Positions 40,806 to 50,802 are shown, numbered from the stretch's first letter. The stretch is 64,000 nucleotides of DNA from Staphylococcus lloydii (GCF_015775975.1 NZ_CP064056.1:744001-808000), one strand, 5' to 3'. Translations and numbers: made by a program. The notes: a model not told the origin generated them from the letters alone.

Positions 40806-41609
40806 ATGCGTGTGTTAGTAAATATTTCATATCTAGGTACACATTTTATGGGATTTCAAATTCAACAACATGAAAGAACGATTCAACAACAGTTTGAGCG
40901 TATATTGAAAAGAATGCACAAAAGACCAATACGCATCCATCCAACAAGTAGAACTGATAGAGGGGTTCATGCATATGAACAATTTTTTCACTTTGATACA
41001 GAGTTGAATATCAAGCCTGAGAAATGGCGCTATGCAATGAACAGTGCATTACCTAATGATATTTTAGTTAAAGAAGTTTCTTTTGTAGATGAAGCGTTTC
41101 ATTGTAGATATGATTGTGTAGGTAAATCATATCGATACAAAGCATATGTAGCGCAAGAACGGGATCCGTTTCAAAGTGGATTACGAACACATATAAAAGA
41201 ACAGCTGAATTATGACAGAATGATTGAAGCTGCAGCTAAATTTGTAGGCACGCATGATTTTACTGGTTTCTGTTCTCAAAAGACTGAAGTTGAAAGTAAA
41301 GTGCGTACGATTTATCAAAGCGAAATTATACCAACTGAAGATGGCTTTGATTATGTCGTAACGGGTTCTGGATTTCTATATAATATGGTTCGTGTACTCG
41401 TCGCTTTTCTAATTGAAGTAGGTAAAGGACATCGTAGTCCAGAAGAAGTGCCAAGTTTATTAGAAGCGCGAGATCGTAGTAATGTACCATTCACTGCTGC
41501 TGCAGATGGACTTTATTTAGAGCACATATATTTATCGGAACAATCATTAATGCAAGACTTTGGTGAAAATATAAAAATACACCGAAAAAAATCATTGCAA
41601 AATGACTAA
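40806..41609 (+). CDS. truA: tRNA pseudouridine(38-40) synthase TruA
   Basis: 267-aa enzyme that isomerises uridines 38-40 in the tRNA anticodon stem. The catalytic aspartate is D51 in SRTDRGVHA; the C-terminal [22 protein letters not shown] is typical. It starts 3 nt after ecfT behind TTAGGAGTGTAAAAC, so it is the last gene of the ecf transcript. The ecf-truA-rplM order is common in Firmicutes. Confidence 0.96.
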   Translation: MRVLVNISYLGTHFMGFQIQQHERTIQQQFERILKRMHKRPIRIHPTSRTDRGVHAYEQFFHFDTELNIKPEKWRYAMNSALPNDILVKEVSFVDEAFHCRYDCVGKSYRYKAYVAQERDPFQSGLRTHIKEQLNYDRMIEAAAKFVGTHDFTGFCSQKTEVESKVRTIYQSEIIPTEDGFDYVVTGSGFLYNMVRVLVAFLIEVGKGHRSPEEVPSLLEARDRSNVPFTAAADGLYLEHIYLSEQSLMQDFGENIKIHRKKSLQND

Positions 41610-41615
41610 ATTACA

Positions 41616-41644
41616 TTGACAAATCGACATAAAAATTATACGAT
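41616..41644 (+). promoter_or_regulatory. Predicted rplM-rpsI promoter
   Basis: A perfect TTGACA (41616-41621) and TACGAT (41639-41644) are spaced by 17 nt just after truA, giving a leader of about 165 nt before rplM. Confidence 0.6.
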
Positions 41645-41650
41645 TATCAA

Positions 41651-41800
41651 CGGTATTGTTTTATATCACCCCACGATAAGCCCCGGAAACTTATTGTGTT
41701 ACAAGATATATAAGCAGGTAGAACAACAGTTAACAAATAAATGAAATCGAAGCTTTTAATCGTAACAATTATTTAATAACAAAAGAACCATTCATTTACT
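41651..41800 (+). ncRNA. Probable L13 leader of rplM-rpsI
   Basis: The 165-nt leader includes ATCACCCCACGATAAGCCCC with GGAAACTTATTG, resembling from memory the ribosomal L13 leader motif found before rplM in Bacilli, where L13 represses its own operon. TTATCG-type and TTATTGTG segments can pair to form the expected hairpin. Not checked against a covariance model. Confidence 0.5.
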
Positions 41801-41815
41801 AGGAGGACAATAATT

Positions 41816-42253
41816 ATGCGTCAAACATTTATGGCTAATGAAGCAAACATTGAGCGCAAATGGTATGTTATCGATGCAGAAGGTCAAACACTTGGTCGTC
41901 TATCATCAGAAGTAGCAGCTATTTTACGCGGTAAGAATAAAGTAACTTATACACCACACGCTGACACAGGTGATTATGTAATCATCATCAATGCAGGTAA
42001 AATTCAATTCACAGGTAATAAAGCTCAAGATAAAGTTTATTACCGTCACTCAAACCACCCAGGCGGAATCAAATCTGTTACTGCTGGTGAGTTAAGAGAA
42101 AACAATCCAGAACGTTTACTTGAAACTTCAATTAAAGGTATGTTACCAAGCACTCGTTTAGGTGAAAAACAAGGTAAAAAATTATTTGTATATGGTGGCG
42201 CTGAACATCCACACGCTGCACAACAACCAGAAAACTACGAGTTACGTGGTTAA
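41816..42253 (+). CDS. rplM: 50S ribosomal protein L13
   Basis: 145 aa, early assembly protein. It starts [20 protein letters not shown] and contains [27 protein letters not shown] and the C-terminal [15 protein letters not shown], all typical of Firmicute L13. AGGAGGACAATAATT precedes the ATG. It has its own promoter and leader. Confidence 0.98.
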   Translation: MRQTFMANEANIERKWYVIDAEGQTLGRLSSEVAAILRGKNKVTYTPHADTGDYVIIINAGKIQFTGNKAQDKVYYRHSNHPGGIKSVTAGELRENNPERLLETSIKGMLPSTRLGEKQGKKLFVYGGAEHPHAAQQPENYELRG

Positions 42254-42272
42254 TTAGAAGGAGGAAATTACA

Positions 42273-42665
42273 TTGGCACAAGTTGAATATAGAGGCACAG
42301 GCCGTCGTAAAAACTCAGTAGCACGTGTACGTTTGGTACCAGGTGAAGGTAACATTACAGTTAATGGTCGTGACGTACGTGCGTACTTACCATTTGAATC
42401 ATTAATCTTAGACATTAACCAAGCTTTCGATGTTACAGAAACTAAAGGTAACTACGATGTATTAGTAAATGTACAAGGTGGAGGTTTCACTGGACAAGCT
42501 CAAGCTATCCGTCACGGAATCTCTCGTGCATTATTAGAAGCTGATCCTGAATATAGAGGTTCTTTAAAACGCGCTGGATTACTTACTCGTGACCCACGTA
42601 TGAAAGAACGTAAAAAACCAGGTCTTAAAAAAGCACGTCGTTCACCACAATTCTCAAAACGTTAA
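42273..42665 (+). CDS. rpsI: 30S ribosomal protein S9
   Basis: 130 aa, contacting P-site tRNA with its C-terminal SKR tail. [22 protein letters not shown] and the C-terminal [26 protein letters not shown] region (key part RSPQFSKR) are present. The start is TTG after GAAGGAGGAAATTACA, 19 nt after rplM. Annotation of relatives sometimes adds two residues upstream. Confidence 0.97.
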   Translation: MAQVEYRGTGRRKNSVARVRLVPGEGNITVNGRDVRAYLPFESLILDINQAFDVTETKGNYDVLVNVQGGGFTGQAQAIRHGISRALLEADPEYRGSLKRAGLLTRDPRMKERKKPGLKKARRSPQFSKR

Positions 42666-42682
42666 TATTGTTATTACGTTAC

Positions 42683-42720
42683 AAAAGCACTTTTCGATTA
42701 TCGAAAAGTGCTTTTTTTAT
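42683..42720 (+). terminator. Terminator of rplM-rpsI
   Basis: A perfect 15-bp stem (42683-42697 with 42701-42715), 3-nt loop and continuing Ts. It may also serve the convergent flavin oxidoreductase gene. Confidence 0.92.
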
Positions 42721-42745
42721 ACCCTAATTTATATTGAAAGTTTAC

Positions 42746-43735
42746 TTACTGCATTTCTCCTAAAAGTGTAATCAAACGTTCTCGATGCTTTTCACCATAT
42801 ACATGTGGTAGCACCATAATTTCATCAGTATCATAATAGCGTTGAATATGCATTAATTGTCTATGAACCTCAGATATTGTACCTGAAACCACACGCTGTT
42901 CATTTTTGGCAATTTTTTCTTGTTCTCTTGTAGAAAAGCCTCTTTCTTCAACAAATTGAGGTGATGGATAGAATTGCGGTTGTTCTAAATAATTAATTCT
43001 TAGTAGCCAAAGATGAAATGCTTTAGTTAATGCGCTAATCTTAGGTTCATCGTCAGCAGAAATTACAAATGTAGCAACAATAATATAAGGTTGCTTATCA
43101 GTATGATTTGCTAAAAAAGTATGACGGTATGTTTCAATCATTGTGTCAATTTTATTTTGGGATTGTCCCATTAATGCTATAACTAATGGTAAGCCTTTTG
43201 AAGCAGCTATTTTGGCACTTGCTTCACTCGTCGATAATAAGAACATATTGGGCTGGGAATCAATGAGTGGGGTAGCTAACAATTGTTGAAATCTATTATG
43301 TGAAGATTTGTCATCATTAAAATAAGTACTTAAATCGGCTAGTTGTGTTTCATAATTTATTTGTTCATTTTTACCTTCATTGAGTGCTTTATTCACATTG
43401 TTAAAGCTCGGTGAGCGGCCTATACCTAAATCAACTCTATCGGTATGGCGAGCTTCTAAAATTTTGAATTGCTCCGCTACTTTATATGCACTATAATGTG
43501 GCAACATTATACCACCGCTGCCAATATTTATCGAAGTTGTATTTTCTAATAGTGACATCATAATCATTTCAGGGGCACTGGAAGCTACTGAATAGACTTG
43601 ATGATGTTCAGCGACCCAATAACGCTTAAAATGATATTTTTCTGCTAATTGCGCAAGTTTCACAGTATGATTTAAAGCATCTGTGGCATTACGATTTTCA
43701 AATATTGGTACATAGTCTAATATACTTAACTTCAT
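42746..43735 (-). CDS. Luciferase-like FMN-dependent monooxygenase family protein
   Basis: A 329-aa TIM-barrel protein of the bacterial luciferase family, of the small group with the GIGRSPSFNN-type loop (about residues 102-111 of the product). N-terminal MKLSILDYVPIFEN, the WVAEHHQ strand (about 40-46) and GSGGIMLPHYSAYKVAEQF (about 73-91) are diagnostic. The frame is open from a TTG at 43750, but that codon lies within the GGAG ribosome binding site, so I place the start at the ATG at 43735. Substrate unknown. It is divergent from the two MDR genes. Confidence 0.88.
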   Translation of the reverse strand: MKLSILDYVPIFENRNATDALNHTVKLAQLAEKYHFKRYWVAEHHQVYSVASSAPEMIMMSLLENTTSINIGSGGIMLPHYSAYKVAEQFKILEARHTDRVDLGIGRSPSFNNVNKALNEGKNEQINYETQLADLSTYFNDDKSSHNRFQQLLATPLIDSQPNMFLLSTSEASAKIAASKGLPLVIALMGQSQNKIDTMIETYRHTFLANHTDKQPYIIVATFVISADDEPKISALTKAFHLWLLRINYLEQPQFYPSPQFVEERGFSTREQEKIAKNEQRVVSGTISEVHRQLMHIQRYYDTDEIMVLPHVYGEKHRERLITLLGEMQ

Positions 43736-43869
43736 TTTTAAACGCTCCAATAGTAGTTTACAATTTTACGCTTATCATAACATGTGTAAATTGAATAAGC
43801 GATTTGATTGATTGAGCATAAATCGGGGAATATTATTAAATGTATGAATAATATCTAGGAGTGATGCAA

Positions 43870-44877
43870 ATGAAAACAGAACAAGTAGTGCTCGCTAAAA
43901 GACCAGAGGGTATACCAGGTGATGATGTCTTTAGATACGAAACAATTGAAGTAGCCAAGCCTCAAGAAAATGAGATTATGTTGGAATCACTCTATATATC
44001 AGTCGATCCTTATATGAGAGGGAGAATGAATGATTCGGAGTCGTATGTGGCACCATTTGAACTAGATAAACCTATAGTTAGTCATATCGTTGCTAGAGTT
44101 ATTGAAAGTAAGGATAATAATATTGTTGAAGATGATATTGTTGTTGGCAGATTACCATGGCGTAAAAAAATGACGGTTAATAGTGCAGAAGTCACAAAAG
44201 TAACTAATCATGATATTCCTATTTATTTATACTTAAGTGTATTGGGATTAACGGGTCAAACTGCATATCATGGATTATTAAAGATAGGTAATCCACAACC
44301 GAATGAAACAGTTGTAGTTTCAGCTGCGTCAGGCGCTGTTGGCTCTGTAGTGGGACAAATTGCAAAAATAAAAGGCGCACGTGTAGTCGGCATTGCAGGT
44401 GGCTCAGAAAAAACTAACTATATAAAAAATGAATTAGGCTTTGATGAAGCGGTTGATTATAAAGAGAGTGATTTTGCTCAAAATCTCGCTCAAGCCGTTC
44501 CGGATGGCATAGATGTTTATTTTGAAAATGTAGGTGGAGAAATTGCCGATGAAGTATTCAAACACCTAAACCAATTTGCAAGAATACCTGTATGTGGTGC
44601 AATATCAGGCTATAATGATAATGACATTTCATTCGGTCCAAGAATACAACCTATACTCATCAAATCTCAAGCACTGATGCAAGGATTTATTGTAGGTAAT
44701 TATGCTGATGACTTTCCACAAGCTAGTAAACAGTTAGGGCAATGGGTAGAAGACAACAAAATTAAAACTAAGACATCCATAATGGATGGTTTTGAAAATT
44801 TACCGCATGCATTTAGAAATTTATTTAGTGGCGACAATTTTGGGAAACAAGTTGTTAATGTCGAAAATGATATATAA
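43870..44877 (+). CDS. NADP-dependent MDR oxidoreductase (leukotriene B4 dehydrogenase-like)
   Basis: 335-aa medium-chain reductase without a catalytic zinc site, of the YfmJ/prostaglandin reductase type, acting on alpha,beta-unsaturated carbonyls or quinones. Motifs: SVDPYMRGRMND (about residues 45-56), the AASGAVGSVVGQIAKIKGARVVGIAG Rossmann region (key part ASGAVGSVVGQIA) and the C-terminal FSGDNFGKQVV. The ATG at 43870 has AGGAG with 8-nt spacing; a GTG at 43861 is within the binding site. A second MDR gene follows 15 nt later, so the two probably form an operon. Confidence 0.88.
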   Translation: MKTEQVVLAKRPEGIPGDDVFRYETIEVAKPQENEIMLESLYISVDPYMRGRMNDSESYVAPFELDKPIVSHIVARVIESKDNNIVEDDIVVGRLPWRKKMTVNSAEVTKVTNHDIPIYLYLSVLGLTGQTAYHGLLKIGNPQPNETVVVSAASGAVGSVVGQIAKIKGARVVGIAGGSEKTNYIKNELGFDEAVDYKESDFAQNLAQAVPDGIDVYFENVGGEIADEVFKHLNQFARIPVCGAISGYNDNDISFGPRIQPILIKSQALMQGFIVGNYADDFPQASKQLGQWVEDNKIKTKTSIMDGFENLPHAFRNLFSGDNFGKQVVNVENDI

Positions 44878-44892
44878 AAGGAGTGTATAAAC

Positions 44893-45915
44893 GTGAAAGC
44901 AATTGGAGCAGATAAAGGATTCCAACTCGATGAAGGGAATTTATTTTATGAATTTGACCGAGCAAAACCTACACCACAAAATCAAGAACTGCTAGTTAAG
45001 GTTAATGCTATTAGCGTTAATCCGGTAGATACTAAAATAAGACAAAGTCCTGTAGAAGATGGACCGCGTATTTTAGGATTTGATGCAGTGGGTACAGTTG
45101 AAGCAGTGGGTGATAAAGTTGGTTCGTTTAAAATTGGAGATGAAGTTTACTATTCTGGGTCTCCAAGTTACCAAGGTTCAAACGAAGAATATCAACTCGT
45201 AGACGAAAGGGTAGTAGCATTAAAACCAACAAACCTTTCAGATGTTGAGGCTGCAAGTATTCCACTAACTGCTTTAACTGCTTCGGAAACACTATTTGAT
45301 GTTTTTGGAATTTCGCATCAAGCTGAAGAAAATGAAGGGAAATCTATATTAATTATTAATGGTGCAGGTGGCGTAGGTAGTATTGCTACACAAATAGCCA
45401 AACATTATGGGCTTAAAGTTATTACCACTGCTTCTAGACCAGAAACGATTGAATGGACTCAAAATATGGGTGCTGATATTGTGTTAAATCATAGAAATGA
45501 TTTAAGTGAAGAGTTTGAACAACATAATATAAAAGATGTTGACTACATCTTTTGTACGTTCGACACTGATTTATATTTCGAAAAAATGATTGAACTTGTA
45601 AAAACGAGAGGTAAAATTGCGACAATAGTTGCCTTTAAAGAGAAACAAGATCTCAATTTATTAAAATCTAAAAGTGTCACATTTACACATGAATATATGT
45701 ATTCTAGATTGTTACATGATGCTAATGACATAAATAAACATCATCAATATTTAACGGATGTTACCGAAAAATTAGAAACTGGAAAATATAAACCTACGGT
45801 AAATAAAATTATTGATGGATTATCAGCTGACTCATTATATGAAGCGCATAAAACATTAGAAAGTCATAGTATGATTGGTAAATTAGTAATCAAGCTAGAT
45901 GGCACAACAAACTAA
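44893..45915 (+). CDS. Zinc-binding-type alcohol dehydrogenase/quinone reductase (MDR)
   Basis: 340-aa medium-chain reductase of the ZADH/quinone oxidoreductase branch. It begins [22 protein letters not shown], has [12 protein letters not shown] (about 36-47), the nucleotide loop [18 protein letters not shown] (about 155-172) and no structural-zinc cysteine cluster, despite the family name. The start is GTG after AAGGAGTGTATAAAC. It is the second gene of the MDR pair and ends at a terminator. Confidence 0.88.
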   Translation: MKAIGADKGFQLDEGNLFYEFDRAKPTPQNQELLVKVNAISVNPVDTKIRQSPVEDGPRILGFDAVGTVEAVGDKVGSFKIGDEVYYSGSPSYQGSNEEYQLVDERVVALKPTNLSDVEAASIPLTALTASETLFDVFGISHQAEENEGKSILIINGAGGVGSIATQIAKHYGLKVITTASRPETIEWTQNMGADIVLNHRNDLSEEFEQHNIKDVDYIFCTFDTDLYFEKMIELVKTRGKIATIVAFKEKQDLNLLKSKSVTFTHEYMYSRLLHDANDINKHHQYLTDVTEKLETGKYKPTVNKIIDGLSADSLYEAHKTLESHSMIGKLVIKLDGTTN

Positions 45916-45925
45916 ATATTATGCG

Positions 45926-45956
45926 AAACAACCTTTAAATAAAAGGTTGTTTTTTC
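45926..45956 (+). terminator. Terminator of the MDR gene pair
   Basis: AAACAACCTTT (45926-45936) pairs with AAAGGTTGTTT (45942-45952) with a 5-nt loop and T-rich tail, 10 nt after the stop. Confidence 0.85.
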
Positions 45957-46119
45957 TATTTTATATGACTAAACCTTGCTCAAAAGGGTAAATAAACGTA
46001 GTTATAATAAATTGTACTTTATAAGAGGGACAACCTATTATAAAATTTCAAAATTATTCAAGTTATATTGTTTTTGATAACTTAATTTTTATTTTTTTTG
46101 ACAAAAAAGTTAAAACAAT

Positions 46120-46145
46120 GTTTTTTGAAATTACTTATTGGGTAT
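46120..46145 (+). promoter_or_regulatory. Sigma-B-type promoter of the amaP-asp23 operon
   Basis: GTTTTT (46120-46125), a 14-nt spacer and GGGTAT (46140-46145) match the staphylococcal sigma-B pattern GTTTWW-N12-15-GGGTAT. It lies about 60 nt before amaP. asp23 is the standard sigma-B marker in S. aureus, which supports the call. Confidence 0.75.
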
Positions 46146-46205
46146 AATTTTGTATGACGCAGTACTAAAAATCACAGTTTAAATGCATAGGAGGTGTCAT
46201 ACGGG

Positions 46206-46742
46206 GTGAAACGCTTAAAGAACTTTATCTTAGGGCTATTAATTGTTGTCATAGTTGGGTTCCTATTATTCATGTATATTGATGATTCTAGAATAACGCA
46301 ATACCAACAATACCTATTACAATTTAATTGGTTCAAACCAACACTTATTGGATTGGCAGCATTTCTTATTTTGATAGGTCTTATCTTAGTATTTAGCTTG
46401 TTCAAACCTACGTATAGAAAACCTGGACTTTATAAAGATTATCAAGATGGACATATTTATGTATCTAGAAAAGCAGTTGAAAAATCGGCTTACGATACTT
46501 TAGTAAATTATGATCAAATTAGACAGCCAAACGTAGTGGCTAAACTTTATAACAAGAAAAAGAACTCGCATATTGCAATAAAAGCTGACTTCTTTGTTCC
46601 AGGAGATGTACAAGTTAAATCATTAACTGAGCAAATTAGAAATGATATTAAGCAAAATGTTGAACATTTTACAGAAATACCTGTAAAAAAATTAGAGGTC
46701 AATGTTAGAGATCAAAAAACCTCAGGTCAACGAGTGTTGTAA
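46206..46742 (+). CDS. amaP: Asp23 membrane anchor AmaP
   Basis: A 178-aa protein with two N-terminal membrane helices (about residues 5-23 and 37-60) and a soluble C-terminal alkaline-shock-type domain (about 75-178). In S. aureus the equivalent gene of this operon encodes the protein that tethers Asp23 to the membrane. The start is uncertain: GTG at 46206 (VKRLKNFIL) is 11 nt after AGGAGG, whereas a GTG at 46194 overlaps the ribosome binding site. It starts the three-gene sigma-B operon here; opuD, which heads it in S. aureus as I recall, is absent. Confidence 0.85.
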   Translation: MKRLKNFILGLLIVVIVGFLLFMYIDDSRITQYQQYLLQFNWFKPTLIGLAAFLILIGLILVFSLFKPTYRKPGLYKDYQDGHIYVSRKAVEKSAYDTLVNYDQIRQPNVVAKLYNKKKNSHIAIKADFFVPGDVQVKSLTEQIRNDIKQNVEHFTEIPVKKLEVNVRDQKTSGQRVL

Positions 46743-46754
46743 GGGAGGGTAATC

Positions 46755-46994
46755 ATGACTAACAATAATAATCAAAATGGACAAGATTCCACTCAAGCAG
46801 TGATTGACTTATTTAAATCATTTAAGTGGAGAATTATAGGTTTCTTAGCATTCTTAATTATCGCGATTCTATTTTTAACATTAGGTTTCTGGAAAACAAT
46901 TTTAATTATAGTATTGTGTTTAATTGGTATCGGTATAGGGTATATGAAAGACCGTAAGCAGGACTTTTTGAATTTTTTAAACCGATGGAGTTAA
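46755..46994 (+). CDS. DUF2273-family small membrane protein
   Basis: 79 aa with two membrane helices (about residues 24-44 and 48-64), a hydrophilic N-terminus rich in Asn/Gln and the short GIGIGYMKDRKQD turn that is typical of DUF2273 proteins. Always found next to Asp23-like genes; its role is unknown. AAGGGAGGGTAATC precedes the ATG. 12 nt after amaP. Confidence 0.85.
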   Translation: MTNNNNQNGQDSTQAVIDLFKSFKWRIIGFLAFLIIAILFLTLGFWKTILIIVLCLIGIGIGYMKDRKQDFLNFLNRWS

Positions 46995-47040
46995 AAAATG
47001 ATTTTTAAAATTTAAATTTTAAAATAAAGGAGAAATTAAC

Positions 47041-47544
47041 ATGGCAGTAGATAACAATAAAGCAAAACAAGCATATGATAACCAAACTGGAGTAAACGAA
47101 AAAGAGCAAGAACAAAGACAAGAGCAACAAAATCAAGAACCAAGCTTCTCTAACAAATTAACTTTTGCTGACGAAGTAATTGAAAAAATTGCTGGAATTG
47201 CAGCACGTGAAGTTAATGGCATCTTAGCTATGAAAGGTGGATTTGTTGATAGCATTTCAAGTTCATTCGGTAGTAATAGCGGTAACGTTACACAAGGTGT
47301 TAGCGTTGAAGTAGGAGAAAAACAAGCTGCAGTTGACTTAAAAGTTATTTTAGAATATGGTGAATCAGCTCCTAAGATTTTCCGTAAAGTAACTGACATT
47401 GTTAAAGAACAAGTTAAATATATTACTGGTTTAGATGTAGTAGAAGTTAACATGCACGTTGAAGACGTAATGACTAAAAAAGAATGGTCACAAAAAAATG
47501 ACAAAAACCAATCTTCAAATAAAGAAGAAAAAGGTTTACAATAA
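47041..47544 (+). CDS. asp23: Alkaline shock protein 23
   Basis: 167 aa, one of the most abundant staphylococcal stress proteins. A charged Gln/Glu-rich N-terminus (about residues 15-37) precedes the Asp23/DUF322 domain ([29 protein letters not shown]; key part [12 protein letters not shown]), then the strand [12 protein letters not shown] and the C-terminal [12 protein letters not shown]. It forms filaments under the membrane through AmaP. AAAGGAGAAATTAAC precedes the ATG. Sigma-B control is shown by the upstream promoter. Confidence 0.97.
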   Translation: MAVDNNKAKQAYDNQTGVNEKEQEQRQEQQNQEPSFSNKLTFADEVIEKIAGIAAREVNGILAMKGGFVDSISSSFGSNSGNVTQGVSVEVGEKQAAVDLKVILEYGESAPKIFRKVTDIVKEQVKYITGLDVVEVNMHVEDVMTKKEWSQKNDKNQSSNKEEKGLQ

Positions 47545-47552
47545 TTAAAAAA

Positions 47553-47592
47553 TAGCCACGATTAACTTAATTGTTAATCGTGGCATTTTTTT
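47553..47592. terminator. Bidirectional terminator between asp23 and sfaD
   Basis: A perfect 12-bp stem, GCCACGATTAAC (47555-47566) with GTTAATCGTGGC (47573-47584), with an A-run before and a T-run after. It ends right at the sfaD stop codon and serves both convergent genes. Confidence 0.9.
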
Positions 47593-49519
47593 ATTGTTGT
47601 CGATAAAGTGGATTAGACACTTTAACATATGTGTAATAATCGGCTTCATCAACTAGTCTCATCGTAGTTACACACTTATAATCTATTTCTTTAGCGAATA
47701 TAATTGTTTTAAATTGTTCTATACTTGCTTTATCTGTTACGGATTGTGCTATATTATCGATAATATTAGCTAAAATATCACTTAATTTATCCCATACCTT
47801 TGATTCGAAATTAGAATCTTTGGCTACTTTTGCCACTGTTAAAATAAATTCACCTAGGTGATTTTGTACCGTAGAATAAAAGGCTTTATTAAATACTGTT
47901 TGCTGCTTATCAGTAAGAATAAGTGATGAATTATGAAAGTTTGCAGTACTATACCCCGTTTCAGCTAACTGATTCTTGTCTATCCTTAAGCCTTCAAAAT
48001 CTCTTATATATATCTTATTCAGTGATCCATCTTTATTAATGGCGACAACAGCATTTTGTAAATGAGCTTCTAAGGCTATCCCATATTTAGCAACTAATGG
48101 TACTACTAAGTTGAATAATTGTTGTCCATAATGTGTTAACCAGTCATATGCTGCTTCATCAAAATGACTGAATTGATAATTTTTCATATAGTCGTTGATG
48201 ATAGTTTCTAATGATGCAGTTTGATTATAATGATGCGCGCTAACTAAACTAGAAGCGATAACAGGCGTCGCGTCATCATCTATAATATGATAAATGTTTT
48301 TCCTGAATAACGTGCCTAATTGCTCGCTACGTTGACGTTGTTTATCACCATCTTCATTGTTATAAAAATGTATACCTGCTAATTCGTCGACCGTCGTAGC
48401 TTGTATATTATTGAATAAAGCATCCTTATTTAAAATTTGATTTAAAATCTGTGTTACTAATGGTCCATTATATGTCGTTTGTTCAGATAAAGTTCTGATT
48501 TCTCCAGTAATGTGTACATTTGTAGCTAGTTTGATATGTGGTAAAAGGTTTGGGTATTTTGGCATTAATGTTCTAAATGATAACCCAGAGAAATAGTTAA
48601 CATCGTAATCAAGTAAAATAAATTGCTCGCTCGATATTAAATCTTTATATTCTTCTTTTAAAATGCGTTCATATTGCCAAGGATGGATAACGATAATATT
48701 GTAGTTTGTAATTTGCGCTTGGCTAATTTTATTTAATACAGAAGCTTCAAGTCCATCGAATTGTTCAAATAACATTTCATTAAATGAACCATGTAGTGAT
48801 TGAGTACGAGATAAATCTTTATGTAATAATGCGAATTTTAGATTTAATGGCGTACCAAATTCAGATGAATAATTGATAGTCTCTTGTGGTGTCATGCCTT
48901 TACGTAATTTGGCGCCAGGATGAAGCGGATGACCTTCAATAACAGCTTGTTCTGATCTTAAATAGCTATCTTCGGCATGTTTGATGAGTTGCCAAAGTTC
49001 TGTATGATCATTTTCAAAGTGAAGCGCCTGAAAGCTAATTGCTAATGCTAGGTTAGCGGCACTATTGATCATATCAGCATTAAATTGCTCGCTGGCACTA
49101 TTATTTAATTCTGGTAATTCGACTAAAATACAATCTAATACTTCTGAAGGGTGTAAAATACGATTGTATTTATTGTCCTCAATAAAATAAAAAGGACCTT
49201 CAACATCTAAACGATCAAATGCGAATGAACCAGATATTGGAGCAATGATTGTTTTATTTACTTTAGGATAATTAATTTTAAGTACTTTGGATTGTGATGT
49301 TGAAATATCATATGATAGTTCATTAACATCTACGATTGTGCTATAGAGATGACATTGCGCTAAGTTTTCTCTATACATAGACGTTATTAGCCGTTGCGTA
49401 ATTTTATCACGGCTTGTCATAACTGTTTCTTTATATTTAGTCGCCCATGCTGTATGAGTTGAAATTAAATATTCATAAGCATGACGTTCATCTTCAGTTA
49501 ATTCGATTTGCAGATTCAT
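47591..49519 (-). CDS. sfaD: Staphyloferrin A synthetase SfaD (NIS, IucA/IucC family)
   Basis: A 642-aa NRPS-independent siderophore synthetase, one of the two ligases that join citrate to D-ornithine in staphyloferrin A; SfaD is thought to make the first amide bond. The family motifs EGHPLHPGAKLRKGM (about residues 196-210), VIHPWQYERIL and EAHLQNAVVAINKDG are clear, with a C-terminal FhuF-like part. The ATG follows AGAGGTGCATT. It is divergent from sfaABC across a 104-nt region with a Fur box, so both transcripts would be iron-repressed. Confidence 0.93.
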   Translation of the reverse strand: MNLQIELTEDERHAYEYLISTHTAWATKYKETVMTSRDKITQRLITSMYRENLAQCHLYSTIVDVNELSYDISTSQSKVLKINYPKVNKTIIAPISGSFAFDRLDVEGPFYFIEDNKYNRILHPSEVLDCILVELPELNNSASEQFNADMINSAANLALAISFQALHFENDHTELWQLIKHAEDSYLRSEQAVIEGHPLHPGAKLRKGMTPQETINYSSEFGTPLNLKFALLHKDLSRTQSLHGSFNEMLFEQFDGLEASVLNKISQAQITNYNIIVIHPWQYERILKEEYKDLISSEQFILLDYDVNYFSGLSFRTLMPKYPNLLPHIKLATNVHITGEIRTLSEQTTYNGPLVTQILNQILNKDALFNNIQATTVDELAGIHFYNNEDGDKQRQRSEQLGTLFRKNIYHIIDDDATPVIASSLVSAHHYNQTASLETIINDYMKNYQFSHFDEAAYDWLTHYGQQLFNLVVPLVAKYGIALEAHLQNAVVAINKDGSLNKIYIRDFEGLRIDKNQLAETGYSTANFHNSSLILTDKQQTVFNKAFYSTVQNHLGEFILTVAKVAKDSNFESKVWDKLSDILANIIDNIAQSVTDKASIEQFKTIIFAKEIDYKCVTTMRLVDEADYYTYVKVSNPLYRQQ

Positions 49520-49580
49520 AATGCACCTCTAAAAAAATTATTTTACAAATGTATATTATATTTGTATAATCCATAATATC

Positions 49581-49599
49581 GATAATGATAATTATTATC
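49581..49599. promoter_or_regulatory. Fur box between sfaD and sfaABC
   Basis: GATAATGATAATTATTATC matches the 19-bp Fur consensus GATAATGATWATCATTATC at 18 positions. It lies in the shared divergent promoter region, 61 nt from the sfaD and 24 nt from the sfaA start codon. Confidence 0.85.
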
Positions 49600-49623
49600 A
49601 ATTGAAAAGATGGGTGGATTTTT

Positions 49624-50802
49624 ATGGCTAAGTACTTTTTTCCTAGTTCATTTCTACTGTTCTTAGGAAATTGGATAGGACAGATTACTTTAAATTGGTA
49701 TGTATTTAGTTTATACCATAATGCAATATATTTGGGCTTAATAAATTTCTTCAGATTAATACCCATCCTAATTTTAAGTTTATGGGCTGGTAATTTAGCT
49801 GATAAATATAATAAAGCTACCTTAATCAAAATTACGATATCGTTATCATTTATTTTAACGAGTTTACTATGCATACTCAACATAACGTTAGATAAATTAC
49901 CGATAATTATATTTTTAATCTATTCATTGGGTAGAGGAATACTTAGCGCCGTAGAGACACCGATAAGACAATCGGCATTGCCTAATCTAAGTTCCAAATT
50001 ATCAACTACACAAGCAGTCTCTTATCATTCATTTATAATTAATATCTGTCGTTCTATTGGACCGGCAATTGCAGGTTTTCTTGTTGCAACATATAATTCG
50101 CAAGTTTCATTTGTAATTCAAGCAATTTGTTACTTGTTAGCTGCATTGGTTTGTTTACCGATTAGTTTTAAAGCAGATAATCAAATTAAAACAAGCAAAA
50201 CATTGTCATTAAAAGTAGTATCTGATTATTTCAAAGAAAATCTTGTTGGAGCAAGAATCTTTATTACATCATTATTAATCATGGCTACTGGCTTTTCATT
50301 TAGCACGTTACTACCTGTATTAACTGATAAAAACTTTCCGAATCAAGCTGCAATTTTCGGTACAGCCATGACATGTAGCGCAATTGGAGGAATTATTTCG
50401 ACAGTAGTATTACCTAATATTTTAAATAGATTATCAATCGTCCAAGTATATTACGGCAGTTCAATTTTATTTGGCATTTCATTATTAGGAACGATGATAT
50501 CTAATACATATACATTATTTATTTCGATATTTTTAATTGGTTTATTCAGTCAGTGGGCGAGAACAACGAATAGAATTTACTTCCAAGAACGTGTAAGCAC
50601 TGAAAACCGAGGTAAAATAATTAGTGTAATAATGATGGACCGAGGAATGATACCATTAGGTTCTATGTTAATGAGCTTTATTGCTAATTATTTTGGTATT
50701 ATACAAACATTTATGATTATGGGTCTAAGCACATTATCCATTGCACTTATCTTTAGCATTATTAATAACAGAAAAAAGTTGGAGGACCTAATTTATGATT
50801 AG
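49624..50802 (+). CDS. sfaA: Staphyloferrin A exporter SfaA (MFS)
   Basis: 392-aa, 12-TM major facilitator protein expected to export staphyloferrin A. It has the NLADKYNKATLIK motif-A loop (about residues 58-70) and the ETPIRQSALPNL region that follows in this siderophore-exporter subfamily. TGGGTGGATTTTT precedes the ATG. It overlaps the downstream sfaB by 8 nt. The locus context, not sequence alone, fixes the assignment. Confidence 0.9.
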   Translation: MAKYFFPSSFLLFLGNWIGQITLNWYVFSLYHNAIYLGLINFFRLIPILILSLWAGNLADKYNKATLIKITISLSFILTSLLCILNITLDKLPIIIFLIYSLGRGILSAVETPIRQSALPNLSSKLSTTQAVSYHSFIINICRSIGPAIAGFLVATYNSQVSFVIQAICYLLAALVCLPISFKADNQIKTSKTLSLKVVSDYFKENLVGARIFITSLLIMATGFSFSTLLPVLTDKNFPNQAAIFGTAMTCSAIGGIISTVVLPNILNRLSIVQVYYGSSILFGISLLGTMISNTYTLFISIFLIGLFSQWARTTNRIYFQERVSTENRGKIISVIMMDRGMIPLGSMLMSFIANYFGIIQTFMIMGLSTLSIALIFSIINNRKKLEDLIYD

